The translations under genes and the position numbers were made by a program. The notes beneath the pieces were generated by a model. That model was not told the DNA's origin, ran no database searches, and worked only from the letters and a program-made list of their open reading frames with translations. This document shows positions 1 through 6,958 of a stretch of DNA of 11,561 nucleotides, piece by piece (within the stretch, counting starts at the first letter, position 1; each line of letters starts with the position of its first letter). The stretch comes from Ectocarpus siliculosus (taxonomy: Eukaryota > Sar > Phaeophyceae > Ectocarpales > Ectocarpaceae), in the NCBI GenBank assembly GCA_000310025.1, contig FN649746.1, positions 820,182 through 831,742 on the forward strand, written 5' to 3'.

Positions 1-322
1 GTCCGCGGCGGCGGCGGCTAGAGCCGGCGCAAGCCGGCGCCCGTCGGGGGGCAAGGGGATGCCGCCAGCGGCGAAGACATCGTCTACCGCCGCCCCCCCT
101 TCCTCGCTCCGTAAGCGTAACCCGTTGATCCGGGCTTCGTTGTCGTCGCCTCGGCCTCCCAGAGCTTCGGTTTCGAGGCCCACGCCTGAGGAAGGGGTTG
201 CGAAACGGCACGTGGCGACGAGGCGGAGCGGCGGGAGCGTTGCCGGTTCGGCGGCCGGACGCTTGAAAGGCGCGCCGTCAGGTGATCATGGCAGGCAGTG
301 TCGTGAGAGGGTTGGAGTTTGA
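1..322 (+). CDS. 3' end of an unrecognised gene, Ala/Ser/Pro/Arg-rich C-terminus (partial)
   Basis: The frame starting at base 2 is open from the window edge to a TGA at 320-322, about 106 codons. Third positions are strongly G/C throughout. The predicted protein is rich in Ala, Ser, Pro, Arg and Gly, including an alanine run coded by mixed GCG/GCT codons, so it looks like a disordered tail with no recognisable domain. Just after the stop the sequence turns AT-rich with T-tracts, which fits a gene end. An in-frame ATG lies at 59-61, but the frame is open upstream of it, so the true start is probably outside the window. An alternative is an exon in frame 1 after the TAG at 19-21, reading to a donor-like GTAAGC at 111-116 and containing the short segment GEDIVYRRPPFLAP. 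Function is unknown. Confidence 0.42.
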   Translation, partial: SAAAAARAGASRRPSGGKGMPPAAKTSSTAAPPSSLRKRNPLIRASLSSPRPPRASVSRPTPEEGVAKRHVATRRSGGSVAGSAAGRLKGAPSGDHGRQCRERVGV

Positions 323-1484
323 AAATGATTTTTTTCGTTTGGTGTGATTTGGTTTTTGTTTCCGCGTGGGCTGTATGAGGACGGGAAGGCTCGCAGTCCC
401 CCGTGGCGCACTCGCAACACCAAAATATCGGTTGTGTAGATAGAGATTTTTTTTCTTCTTCTTTCCGACATTCCGCTGTACAAGAAGCAGCCCCTGGCTG
501 GTAGTATCTAGCCATGATCTGTTGTGTAGCAATACCCAAAAAAACATAGATAATAAGCATCCACCTCGAGATACCGCAAGCGCCGGAGAGAAGGCACCCC
601 CGTGTTACAATGTAGCGCTTTTGATAGCGTACATATACATTTACATATATGTACATATAAGATTTGGTCACTTTTCATGCTTCGGCGTTTCTTTCTCTCG
701 CGGCAGCGAGTCTTTTCTCGCGGTTCCTTCTCAGGGGCACGCAGGAGGCTCGTCGGTACATTAACGCCCGTGCCCGGAGCTCGGTAGGCCTCCGTGGCGC
801 GTGTGGTTGACGGCCAAAGTTGCGAAAACTGGCTCAAAACCCCGGGGACGCGTTCCGCGCTGACAAAGCCTGGCGAACCAATTCTGAAACCTATCAAACC
901 CATCAAATGCGACGGTTTGAAATATTTGCCTCTTGCTTCTCCACTATCATTCGTTCATTCATTATGTAAGTTCGATGATTCATGGCTGGCTGTGACTCTT
1001 CGTGTCATGGCATTGTCCAACAGCAGTGCCTACGTTTGCTACACTTCGCTGCGGGCCAAGTGTAGACAAGTCTGAGAGCATGCATCCAGCCGCAGTGTTG
1101 AACATGTTCCATTTGTGGTTTTGTTTCGGCTTCAAGTTCGGTTCTCATCGGAAATCTGCCATCATCAATCAAAGACATCATGGAAGTCTGAGTTTTCGCT
1201 GCCAAAATATTGTCCGCTCGAGCTGGCTCCTATGTAGAATAACAACGTGCGCGATGTTTTGTGCGGAAATACAAGCGTTGTAAGACACACAGTCCCTCTT
1301 CGGGCAATGCGAATGTGGTCTTGCGTCACCTGAGGGAGGGTAGACACCCACGTCCCGAAGGGAGACCTTGTCTATAGTACAACCTTTTACAAGCTCCACC
1401 ACTGATGGCTCTAGCATTTTTGTGACCACGGACCGAGTCTTTGCTAGATTTTGGGATTAGCAACTGACACGAGTTTAATGAAGA

Positions 1485-1485
<1 letters not shown>
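323..1485. other. Non-genic stretch, no supported feature
   Basis: This stretch mixes T-tracts (about 446-456), TA-rich sequence around 630-660 that includes a 12-bp perfect palindrome at 642-653, and unremarkable unique DNA. Several ORFs of 60-195 codons exist on both strands, but they overlap each other, have no consistent codon bias and read through the AT-rich repeats. One segment (788-1075, plus) reads somewhat like protein but lacks an ATG near its start and any clear splice site. I see no supported gene here. Confidence 0.5.

Positions 1486-1515
<30 letters not shown>
1486..1515 (+). repeat. (AAC)10 microsatellite
   Basis: Ten uninterrupted AAC units lie in non-coding sequence. A related but shorter and imperfect TTG run occurs at about 1951-1975. 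Confidence 0.95.
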
Positions 1516-1716
1516 CACGGGGTTGCCATCTCTTGGACATTTCCAGTACCTCTGGACGAGCCGGAAGGAAGTCGATAAGTTGCATCACGTGTTGGATTGA
1601 TTTTTTGCCACAAAGGTTGGTATCTTCCGTCACACGCCGTGACGTCATCAAATATTTGGATTGAACTGAGACATGAATGCAACGGTCCACCATTTTCTTT
1701 TTTTTCATCACTTTAT

Positions 1717-1861
1717 ATCAATGCTGACAGCATTCTGTCGGGCTTCAATATTTATTTCCTGTTTTGCCCAACTGACATAACTAAAAAAAAAAAAATCAAT
1801 GCTGACGGCATTCTGTCGGGCTTCAATATGTATTTCCTGTTTTGCCCAACTGACATAACTA
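1717..1861 (+). repeat. 67-bp direct duplication joined by an A-tract
   Basis: Copy 1 is 1717-1783 and copy 2 is 1795-1861, a period of 78 bp. I count two differences between them (A/G at 1729/1807, and T/G within the AATATnTATTT segment). The 11-bp spacer is a pure A run continuing the terminal A of copy 1, so copy 1 effectively ends in an A-tail. The sequence upstream of the two copies is unrelated. No coding potential is evident beyond ORFs that simply repeat themselves. Confidence 0.95.
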
Positions 1862-2177
1862 TAACGGCCAGTTTTTTTTTGTGCACTTTTTCCGTGCAGA
1901 TCCGCTGGGTCCTCCTTTCCCCGGATGATACAGACCGCCTGTTTCGCTGAACTGTTGTTGTTGTTGTCGTTGTCGCGTGTTTCGGCTGCGGCTGTCCTCA
2001 TGGCATCTAATCCCCGCCTCTACAACGCCTCCACCCATATTTTTCGTTCCTGCATATGCATATCTATCTTACAACAATTTGCTTTGTGGGTGGCGCAATA
2101 CCACCCCCCCCGCCCCACATACCTTTCGGTTATCACCAGGCGACACGGCGGTCACAAAAACGCCTGCCAGGAGCGAA

Positions 2178-2228
2178 ATGCTCCGTTCACGCAAGGCATC
2201 TGTCGTGGGTGGTAACAGCGCAGGCAAG
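2178..2228 (+). CDS. Candidate first coding exon with a P-loop-like motif
   Basis: An ATG at 2178 opens a 17-codon stretch, MLRSRKASVVGGNSAGK, that ends exactly at AAG|GTACGT, a good eukaryotic 5' splice site (donor GT at 2229-2230). The segment VVGGNSAGK has the shape of a Walker A loop (hydrophobic strand, then GxxxxGK). In P-loop NTPases the next residue is Ser or Thr, which would have to come from the following exon. The exon could also be internal: the frame is open upstream, and CACCAG|GCGAC at 2136-2146 is an acceptor-like site. No downstream exon starting with Ser/Thr codons was found with confidence. A GxxxxGK match is expected by chance several times in six frames of a window this size, so this stays a weak call. 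Confidence 0.22.
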
Positions 2229-2906
2229 GTACGTCAGGGATGAAGCGAACGATGATTTTGCTGTGGTTGCGCTTGTCGTTGTTGGTGCTGGTGATGTGGC
2301 GGCGGTAGTGGCGCGGTGATCATGATGTTCATGGTGCCGTTGCGTGGTTTGTGCGGCCTTGAGAGTGACGCGCACCATGTTCCCACTGGACAGGTTGGGA
2401 TTTGTTGAAACCAAGATACAGCAGTACTCCTATCCGACTGCTGCGGCGACCCCCATGCTTTGGTCATCTTGGTATTGCGGGTGTGGGAGTCTTGGAGTTG
2501 CGAAAAACAAAGGACATGAAATGAAAAATACTCTCTGTTATCATCGAAGATACTGTCGCCGCTCTGCTTCAGCAGTAGACACAGGAGATAGATCCAACAA
2601 CCGTTCACGCCTACACAAGAAACTGCTACAATAAATAGTGCTGTGGTATTATGTTGTTCTGGTAGTGTTTATGGTCTTGGAGTTACGAGTTGTGCGCGAT
2701 TGGTATGTAGGACATGCCGTAGAGGAAGCATAGGCGTGCGACCCGATATTGGGGGGTCGGTTGCTCTACAACCGGGAGGGCTACGAAGTCCAACCGACAC
2801 GTGCAAAGGTTTAGTTTGAGCTTTCGACCATTCTCTTCACCACCCCCTTTCGGCATAGGCAGCCCCTTGGTCATGTGTAGCAATCGAGCTTTGTAAATCG
2901 GTGGGG
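2229..2906. other. Intron or intergenic DNA, no supported gene
   Basis: No exon with convincing codon bias is visible. The only structure noted is a 15-bp near-identical direct repeat (GTCTTGGAGTTRCGA) at 2489-2503 and 2674-2688, plus a TTG/GGTG-rich stretch around 2260-2320. If the preceding exon is real, the first part of this stretch is its intron. Confidence 0.4.
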
Positions 2907-3009
2907 CCCTCCTCCTCCTCCTCCTCCTCCTCCTCCGGTCGGCGTGCCCCCTCCTTTTCATACGGAACCAGGGTAACAGTAGGGCGTCTGTCTTGGACTC
3001 TGTTGCCGT
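2907..3009 (+). repeat. Dispersed repeat, copy A (inverted relative to copy B)
   Basis: This ~100-bp sequence recurs in reverse complement at 3913-4015. The best-conserved core, 2933-2974 against 3951-3992, matches at 41 of 42 bases by eye. Outside the core the match continues with substitutions and small gaps to about 3009. A second short match, around 3373-3394 against the reverse complement of 3850-3870, suggests that copy A continues after an interruption at about 3010-3365. Confidence 0.85.
2908..2934 (+). repeat. (CCT)9 microsatellite inside copy A
   Basis: Nine perfect CCT units. The matching part of copy B (about 3991-4015 on the opposite strand) is an interrupted, impure version, so the perfect run probably arose after the copies separated. 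Confidence 0.95.
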
Positions 3010-3058
3010 ACTCTGGGTCCTTTGTTAGCGTTGGGTTGGACCTTGTTTTGGTTTTGCA

Positions 3059-3353
3059 CCTCGTGACCCCGTAAGTTCGGTCGTTGTCCTTGAAGGGTGC
3101 GAAAGAGGAGGTATTTGAATTGATGCTTGACGCGAAAAGAGGTGCTGGCTAGGACAGGATGGGTAAATTTACCTTGTGACCCCGTGAGTGCGGTCGTTAT
3201 CCTTCAAGAGTGCGGAAAATGAGGTATTTGATAGACACCTTGGGGTATTTCAATAGATACCTGACACCAAAGGAAATCTTGGATAGAATAAGTGGAGGTA
3301 TTTCAGAGATACTTGACGCGAGAGGATGTCCTGAACAGGAGAGGATAGGATAG
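3059..3353 (+). repeat. 113-bp tandem duplication with nested ~53-58-bp units
   Basis: A segment beginning CCTYGTGACCCCGTRAGT occurs at 3059 and 3172, a period of 113 bp. Each is followed by units that open with GRGGTATTT. These begin at 3108, 3221 (cut short after 21 bp), 3242 and 3295. Full units share the order GAGGTATTT, ATAC/ATGC, TTGACGCGA, then AGGA-rich sequence. Divergence between units is substantial. The array is non-coding as far as can be seen. Confidence 0.85.
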
Positions 3354-3439
3354 GTTTGGGAGAGAGACGATGCTCCGCCGCGCCTTCGAAGGGGTGATGC
3401 GCGGTCAATTGTTGACTGGCCTAAGGCAAGCAATGATCC

Positions 3440-3829
3440 GAGTCACCCCGCCCCCGCACCCCATGTCCTCGACAGTGGCACCGTGGCACATCCGTTCACA
3501 CCCCCCCTCCCCCCCTTGATCGGTCCTGTGGGAATAATGCTCCGTTCTGTCGAGGACGCGTGGTTAATGATCTAACAACCTAACGCATGCTAAACATGGG
3601 TACGCCCCCCCCCCCGCGCAATCCACACGCATTTTGTCTCAACGCCCGGTAGTGTACCGGCATCCAAGAGTCACTCCACCCCCGCCCCATATGTCCTCGA
3701 CAGCGGCACATGCACCCCCACCCCCCACACTCACACACGTATTTTGTTGTCACAACGTCCATAATGTACCCCCCCACACTCACACACGTGTTTTGTTGTC
3801 TCAACGTCCATTAGGTACCGGCATCCAAG
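3440..3829 (+). repeat. C-rich and CA-rich compound tandem array
   Basis: Two copies of a ~42-bp C-rich segment, opening GAGTCAC and containing ATGTCCTCGACAG, lie at 3440-3481 and 3668-3709. Units carrying CACACG, ATTTTGT and CAACG occur at about 3604-3668, 3713-3769 and 3770-3829. The last two are spaced exactly 49 bp apart, measured at CACACT (3726 and 3775). The first and last units end in the same CCGGCATCCAAG (3657-3668 and 3818-3829). Long C-runs separate the units. ORFs over this region on both strands only echo the repeats. Confidence 0.85.
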
Positions 3830-3912
3830 CACACGAGCCCCGGCTTCTTCTCCTCTTCGAAGGCGCGGAGGGGAAGTGTCGCGACGCAGGAGGGGAGCGC
3901 CACGTCCATCAA

Positions 3913-4015
3913 CAGCAACAGAGTTCAAGACAGCCGCCGTGCTGTTGGCAACCCTGGTTCCGTAGGAAAAGGAGGGGGCACGCCGACCGGAGAAGGGGGA
4001 AGAGGAGGAGGAGGG
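3913..4015 (-). repeat. Dispersed repeat, copy B (inverted relative to copy A)
   Basis: This is the reverse-complement partner of 2907-3009, with a 42-bp core at 3951-3992. In one minus-strand frame, residues NSTAAVLNSVAV align with NSRASVLDSVAV in copy A, and three of the seven base changes there are silent. That hints that the family once carried coding sequence. The frame is not conserved across the whole pair, because a 3-base gap and other indels separate them. Confidence 0.85.
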
Positions 4016-4040
4016 ACCCCCGGGTCGGGGTAAGTTTGTA

Positions 4041-4262
4041 GGCCTTGCCCCCGTTCTGCGTTTTTTTTTCTGCCCCTTTTTTCCCGCGAGTATATGCTTT
4101 TTTTTTTTTTGGCCCAAATATGCTCCAAAAAATGCCCAAAACTGCCATTTATGCTCGATTTTTCGCCACATACGCTCAATTCGATCATATGCGCTCGACT
4201 TCTGCCCAGAATTTCAATAATCTTTTCTGCTTTTTGACACCCGAGCAGAATGGGGCAAGGCC
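4041..4262. mobile_element. ~222-bp MITE-like element with TA target duplication
   Basis: The termini are inverted repeats: GGCCTTGCCCC at 4041-4051 and GGGGCAAGGCC at 4252-4262. The match extends inward through TTCTGC (4054-4059) and GCAGAA (4245-4250) with one mismatch and one gap. Both ends abut TA (4039-4040 and 4263-4264), and the similarity stops there, as expected for a TA target-site duplication. No transposase frame lies inside, so it would be non-autonomous. Internal sequence is AT-rich with T-tracts. A TA target suggests a Tc1/mariner-type mobiliser. The GGCCTTG tip also resembles some PIF/Harbinger MITEs, but a matching 3-bp duplication is not present. A 10-bp direct repeat, TAAGTTTGTA, at 4031-4040 and 4281-4290 offers an alternative boundary without terminal inverted repeats. 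Confidence 0.62.
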
Positions 4263-4264
4263 TA

Positions 4265-4756
4265 TAAGTTTAAGTTTTTTTAAGTTTGTACACGTGTCGT
4301 GGCGGGTTCGGGACCCCCCCCGATATTGTTTTTTTTGTTTGTTTGAGATGTTTGAGACGAATCTACACCTCTCTAGAGGTCAACGTCGAGAGAAAAATTG
4401 GCAGCTCGTTGTTTTGTTACACCAGTTCAGCTCCTTGATTGCGCTAAACCAACCGGTCCCTAGTACAAGGATCGGCTACTATTGTGTAACATACGGTATG
4501 TCCGAAGGTTAGTTTTGACTGAAGTTGGATCACAGGTCAGAACCTCTTGAACACAGGTCAGGATCACTGCTGCTGTTCTGCGCGACGAAATTCGGGGCAA
4601 TCGATCGAAATCAAAGCCCTCACAGCGAAGTGGGGGTGATCCATATGGTTGTTGTTGTTTTCACATTTAAGAACCGTTCCGGTCTATATGGTAACAAATG
4701 GAATCTGGCTTACAATTGAAAGTTGTAATTTGTTTCTACCGACCTGTGTGTGGGTC
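4265..4756. other. Non-genic stretch, no supported gene
   Basis: AT-rich sequence with T-tracts and a C-run near 4314-4320. A 10-bp repeat, CACAGGTCAG, occurs at 4531-4540 and 4552-4561 (period 21). No exon with convincing codon bias is visible. If the exon at 4886 is real, part of this stretch is its upstream intron. Confidence 0.4.
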
Positions 4757-4910
4757 TTTGTTGTCATTCCTGGTTTATGTTCACCTTGGTTTTCGCACGA
4801 GCCGCCCAGCGCTGCAAGTGTATACGTCGAATTGTTGCCATCCCTGATTTCCTTCATCTTGGTTTTTTGTTTTTTTAATTCGCAGGAGCCGCCCAGCGCT
4901 GCAAGTCTTC
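4757..4910 (+). repeat. Tandem duplication of a splice-acceptor and exon-start region
   Basis: A perfect 21-bp repeat (20-mer core GAGCCGCCCAGCGCTGCAAG, then T) lies at 4799-4819 and 4886-4906. Upstream of each copy, related sequence can be aligned (TTGTTGYCATYCCTG, then TTCAYCTTGGTTTT), so the duplication spans about 75-87 bp. The downstream copy has a long T-tract ending in CAG just before the repeat; the upstream copy reads CAC there and has a shorter T-tract. The upstream copy therefore lacks the AG expected of a functional acceptor. Confidence 0.8.
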
Positions 4911-5105
4911 GGATTCGACCCCGCTGTTTCGACTTCCCCCCGCGACGCGCGCGGCATCCCAAACACCTCCTCGCCCGAGGGGGTGGGGGACACGCGGCTG
5001 CTGTCCCCGTACCACCACCCGGTGATCATGCGGAGCCTCGAGGAGGCGGCCTTGACGACGGGGAGAGGGGCTGCTGATGTCCCCCCGGTTGCTTCGGTGC
5101 AATAA
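4886..5105 (+). CDS. Probable last exon of an unrecognised plus-strand gene
   Basis: A textbook 3' splice site (T-rich tract 4863-4876, then AATTCGCAG ending at 4885) is followed by 72 codons open from 4887 to a TAA at 5103-5105. Base 4886 would complete a codon split by the intron (phase 2). Third positions are strongly G/C while the amino acids are varied, which is what coding sequence looks like in the GC-rich patches here. The peptide includes LQVFGFDPAVSTSPRDARG and a segment reading SPYHHPVIMRSLEEAALTTG; I do not recognise a family. The stop overlaps an AATAAA (5101-5106), which is too close to be the usual poly(A) signal. Upstream exons were not identified; the exon at 2178-2228 is one possibility, but nothing proves it. 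A second frame is also open to 5077 but reads as Pro/Gly/Arg-rich. Confidence 0.55.
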
Positions 5106-5311
5106 AAGCGTGAGAATAACAAACAATGTTTCGGCCTTGTCGTGCGTGGCCAGAAGGAATATGAAGTTGAGCTCGGATTTGGGGTTGGCGGCGGGACGGG
5201 GTGTACTCTTGTAAACGCATGCCATGTAGGGGTTAGACCTTTGACCTCGCATCCGTACTAAGCCGGGACGGTGCGGTTTTCGCCCGCCCAGGCTATCACA
5301 TTGTTACAAGG

Positions 5312-5665
5312 ATGAAGCAGAGGAAGGGAAGGCGGGGCAAGAGAGTACGAGGGACAAGGAAGAGGCGCGATAAGGATGGCATGCTGGCAATGCCGGGTAA
5401 GGAGCCTGTGTTCGCTGCTTTTTTCGGGGGCGAGCGGGGCGGGTTATTGGTTGTCGTGGCTTATCTCCACCCGGAGCTTATTTGCCCGCGACGAGAGGGT
5501 TTTGACTTACAACATGGTTTGGTTTTAAATTTCGTTTCTGAATCATGCCGTATCCTGTCATGCACTTCGCGGCATCCACCTAAGGCATCTAACTGTTATA
5601 GTAGAGTACAGTGGGGGTCCCTCAATAGTGCCCGGTTGAGTGTTAGTGCAGGTGAAATCGTGTGA
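5312..5665 (+). CDS. Weak ORF with a very basic N-terminus
   Basis: An ATG at 5312 opens 117 codons. The first ~25 residues are dominated by Lys and Arg, followed by a GMLAMPGKEPVFAAFFGGE segment and a hydrophobic stretch (LLVVVAYL). Codon bias toward G/C third positions holds to about 5500 and then fades. The last ~19 codons lie inside the miniature element at 5609-5781, so the natural C-terminus cannot be as read, or the frame is fortuitous. A donor-like GTAAGG at 5396-5401 could end a first exon after about 28 codons. No domain is recognised. Confidence 0.22.
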   Translation: MKQRKGRRGKRVRGTRKRRDKDGMLAMPGKEPVFAAFFGGERGGLLVVVAYLHPELICPRREGFDLQHGLVLNFVSESCRILSCTSRHPPKASNCYSRVQWGSLNSARLSVSAGEIV

Positions 5666-5781
5666 CATGCAGATGGGATAATCAAGTTGTGTCATTCTCT
5701 TAATAGTGCCGGGGAAAGGCGTAGCAGTGACGGTGGATCTGGCGGGCACATGCCGGCACTACTGAGGGACCCACTCCACTG
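5609..5781. mobile_element. 173-bp pogo-like miniature inverted-repeat element
   Basis: The left end (CAGTGGGGGTCCCTC, then AATAGTGCCCGG, 5609-5635) and the reverse complement of the right end (CAGTGGAGTGGGTCCCTC, then AGTAGTGCCGG, 5781 back to about 5753) match over ~27 bp with one mismatch and two small gaps. Both ends abut TA (5607-5608 and 5782-5783), the target-site duplication of Tc1/mariner/pogo elements. CAGTGG followed by CCCTC and ATAGTGCC is reminiscent of pogo/Tigger termini; that is recalled knowledge, not a database match. A further direct copy of the terminal motif, AATAGTGCCGG, occurs internally at about 5702-5712. There is no coding capacity, so movement would need a transposase supplied elsewhere. 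The gap between the two ends and the mismatch suggest an old insertion. Confidence 0.78.
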
Positions 5782-5783
5782 TA

Positions 5784-6697
5784 CTTGGATTTTCAGCAGT
5801 AGTATCGGAGACATCGTCCGGGTTGTCGCCTGACCGCCCTACGGCAGTAGCACCACGACCGTGATATCTGTATGGTGTGTAACAGAAGGTCTGTAGGTGT
5901 GAACAGAAGGAAGGGGGGTATTTTCCCTTGTTGGTGGCCTAGAGGGCGCGGGCAAAGGGGCGCATGGAGATGCTGCTGCTGTGAAGGACAGAGCTCACCA
6001 GTGTCTTGCTGCATGATGTGTGATCAATTCTGTGTGTGTTGTGTGTTCTGTTCCGGGCGCTAGTCTGCATCTCTTTCGGTGTATGTACGCTTGGGGCACC
6101 AGCCGGGGTAACTTTACTTCTATTTACTTCTCCTTATTTATCTCTTTTTTTTTTTGCGAAGACCTTGTCGTGCCTATAGGGCGTGTTTTTTTTTTAACCT
6201 TGTCGGTAAAAACACACATCCCAACGAGGAACGCTAAAGCAGCAGTACCCAGCTTCTTGGAGGGGGTCAAGATGGATACGTTATTGTTCATGCTTATATT
6301 TTGTATCTAGACTACTACTCGTGTGTAGTTGCATTTTTGTCCAAGCTGCTGAGGAGCAACGGGTCCTACATCGCATCATTCTCTTTCTTCTTTTTTTTTG
6401 TTAGTATGACCCAACGAATCCATCTCTATCGAAGAAAAAGAGTCTAAGATAGATTAGCAATGAATCCATAGCGTCAGCGAAAGCTCTGTTTCTCCACGGT
6501 TTCCCGAGCAGCACACAGTGATATCTCTCCCGTAGGTAACAGGGTCAACAAGACAGTTTGGTTTTAGTTTTTTGGACGTTTCGTCCTATAGCAGTCCCTG
6601 ATTTGGTACAAGTAATCTGGAAACTTTTGTTGTGGTTTGGTTTCGTACTTGTACATCGTAGGTGGGGCTTTTCTTTACTCAAGGTCTAAACTGTTAT
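5784..6697. other. Non-genic stretch, no supported gene
   Basis: Mostly unique sequence with T-tracts at about 6143-6155 and 6186-6196, and a short CTG run near 5972-5981. The longest plus frame (6020-6310) starts at a GTG, crosses both T-tracts and has no codon bias. No structured RNA or regulatory site could be supported. Confidence 0.45.
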
Positions 6698-6865
6698 ATG
6701 TTGTTTCTCTTTCTTGCAAACGCTTTGTTTGGGGGTACAGCAGGAGCTTGCGACGGGCACGAAAGGTGCTGTCGCTTTGTCTTGAAGGAGTTGGGGGAGA
6801 GGACGTGCTGTATCGAGGTTGGAGAGAAGAGTGGTCCATGTGAAGGACACTGCAGCAATTATTAA
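6698..6865 (+). CDS. Candidate small secreted cysteine-rich peptide
   Basis: An ATG at 6698 opens 55 codons ending at TAA (6863-6865). Residues 1-17 (MLFLFLANALFGGTAGA) look like a short signal peptide with a hydrophobic core and a small-residue A-x-A-like end (AGA|C). The remaining 38 residues hold seven cysteines spaced C-x5-CC-x11-CC-x9-C-x3-C. The final GPCEGHC resembles the CxGxC seen in cystine-knot domains, but the length is too short for a complete one. The cysteine-rich half has moderate G/C bias at third positions. Alternatively the ATG part is intron: a pyrimidine-rich stretch ends in TACAG (6735-6739) or CAG (6740-6742), and the cysteine-rich part would be an exon of a larger extracellular protein. 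No poly(A) signal or promoter was recognised nearby. An ORF of this length could also arise by chance. Confidence 0.3.
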   Translation: MLFLFLANALFGGTAGACDGHERCCRFVLKELGERTCCIEVGEKSGPCEGHCSNY

Positions 6866-6922
6866 CTACAACAGTGTTGGGGTGGGTATCGTATGGTAGT
6901 CTGTTACGAACGCAACTATTCT

Positions 6923-6958
6923 AGCTGCTGTTGTCACATCAGCTGCTGTTGTCACATA
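6923..6958 (+). repeat. 18-bp tandem repeat, two copies
   Basis: AGCTGCTGTTGTCACAT followed by C or A is repeated head to tail (6923-6940 and 6941-6958; 17 of 18 identical). A further partial AGCTGCTGT occurs at about 7002-7010. Confidence 0.9.

Noticed and set aside
84-671. 195-codon minus-strand ORF, the longest in the window
   Set aside because: It reads through TA-rich and T-tract sequence at its start and antisense to the better-supported plus frame at its end, with no consistent codon bias or recognisable domain.
508-906. 132-codon minus-strand ORF with an in-frame ATG at 901-903
   Set aside because: It has no domain, its second half is the TA-rich stretch, and it overlaps several equally long frames, so it is compatible with chance.
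788-1075. Plus-strand frame with a protein-like stretch (TKPGEPILKPIKPIKCDG)
   Set aside because: It has no ATG near its start and no credible acceptor, and its period-like PIKPIK comes from a local ATCAAACC/ATCAAA repeat.
3731-4171. 146-codon minus-strand ORF across copy B and the tandem array
   Set aside because: It combines three unrelated repeat types (CA array, copy B, AT-rich miniature element). Only a short segment shows any conserved reading with copy A.
277-5030. The 10-mer GGTGATCATG at about 277, 2317 and 5021
   Set aside because: It occurs three times, more than expected, but no flanking similarity was seen. The contexts differ, so it was treated as coincidence.
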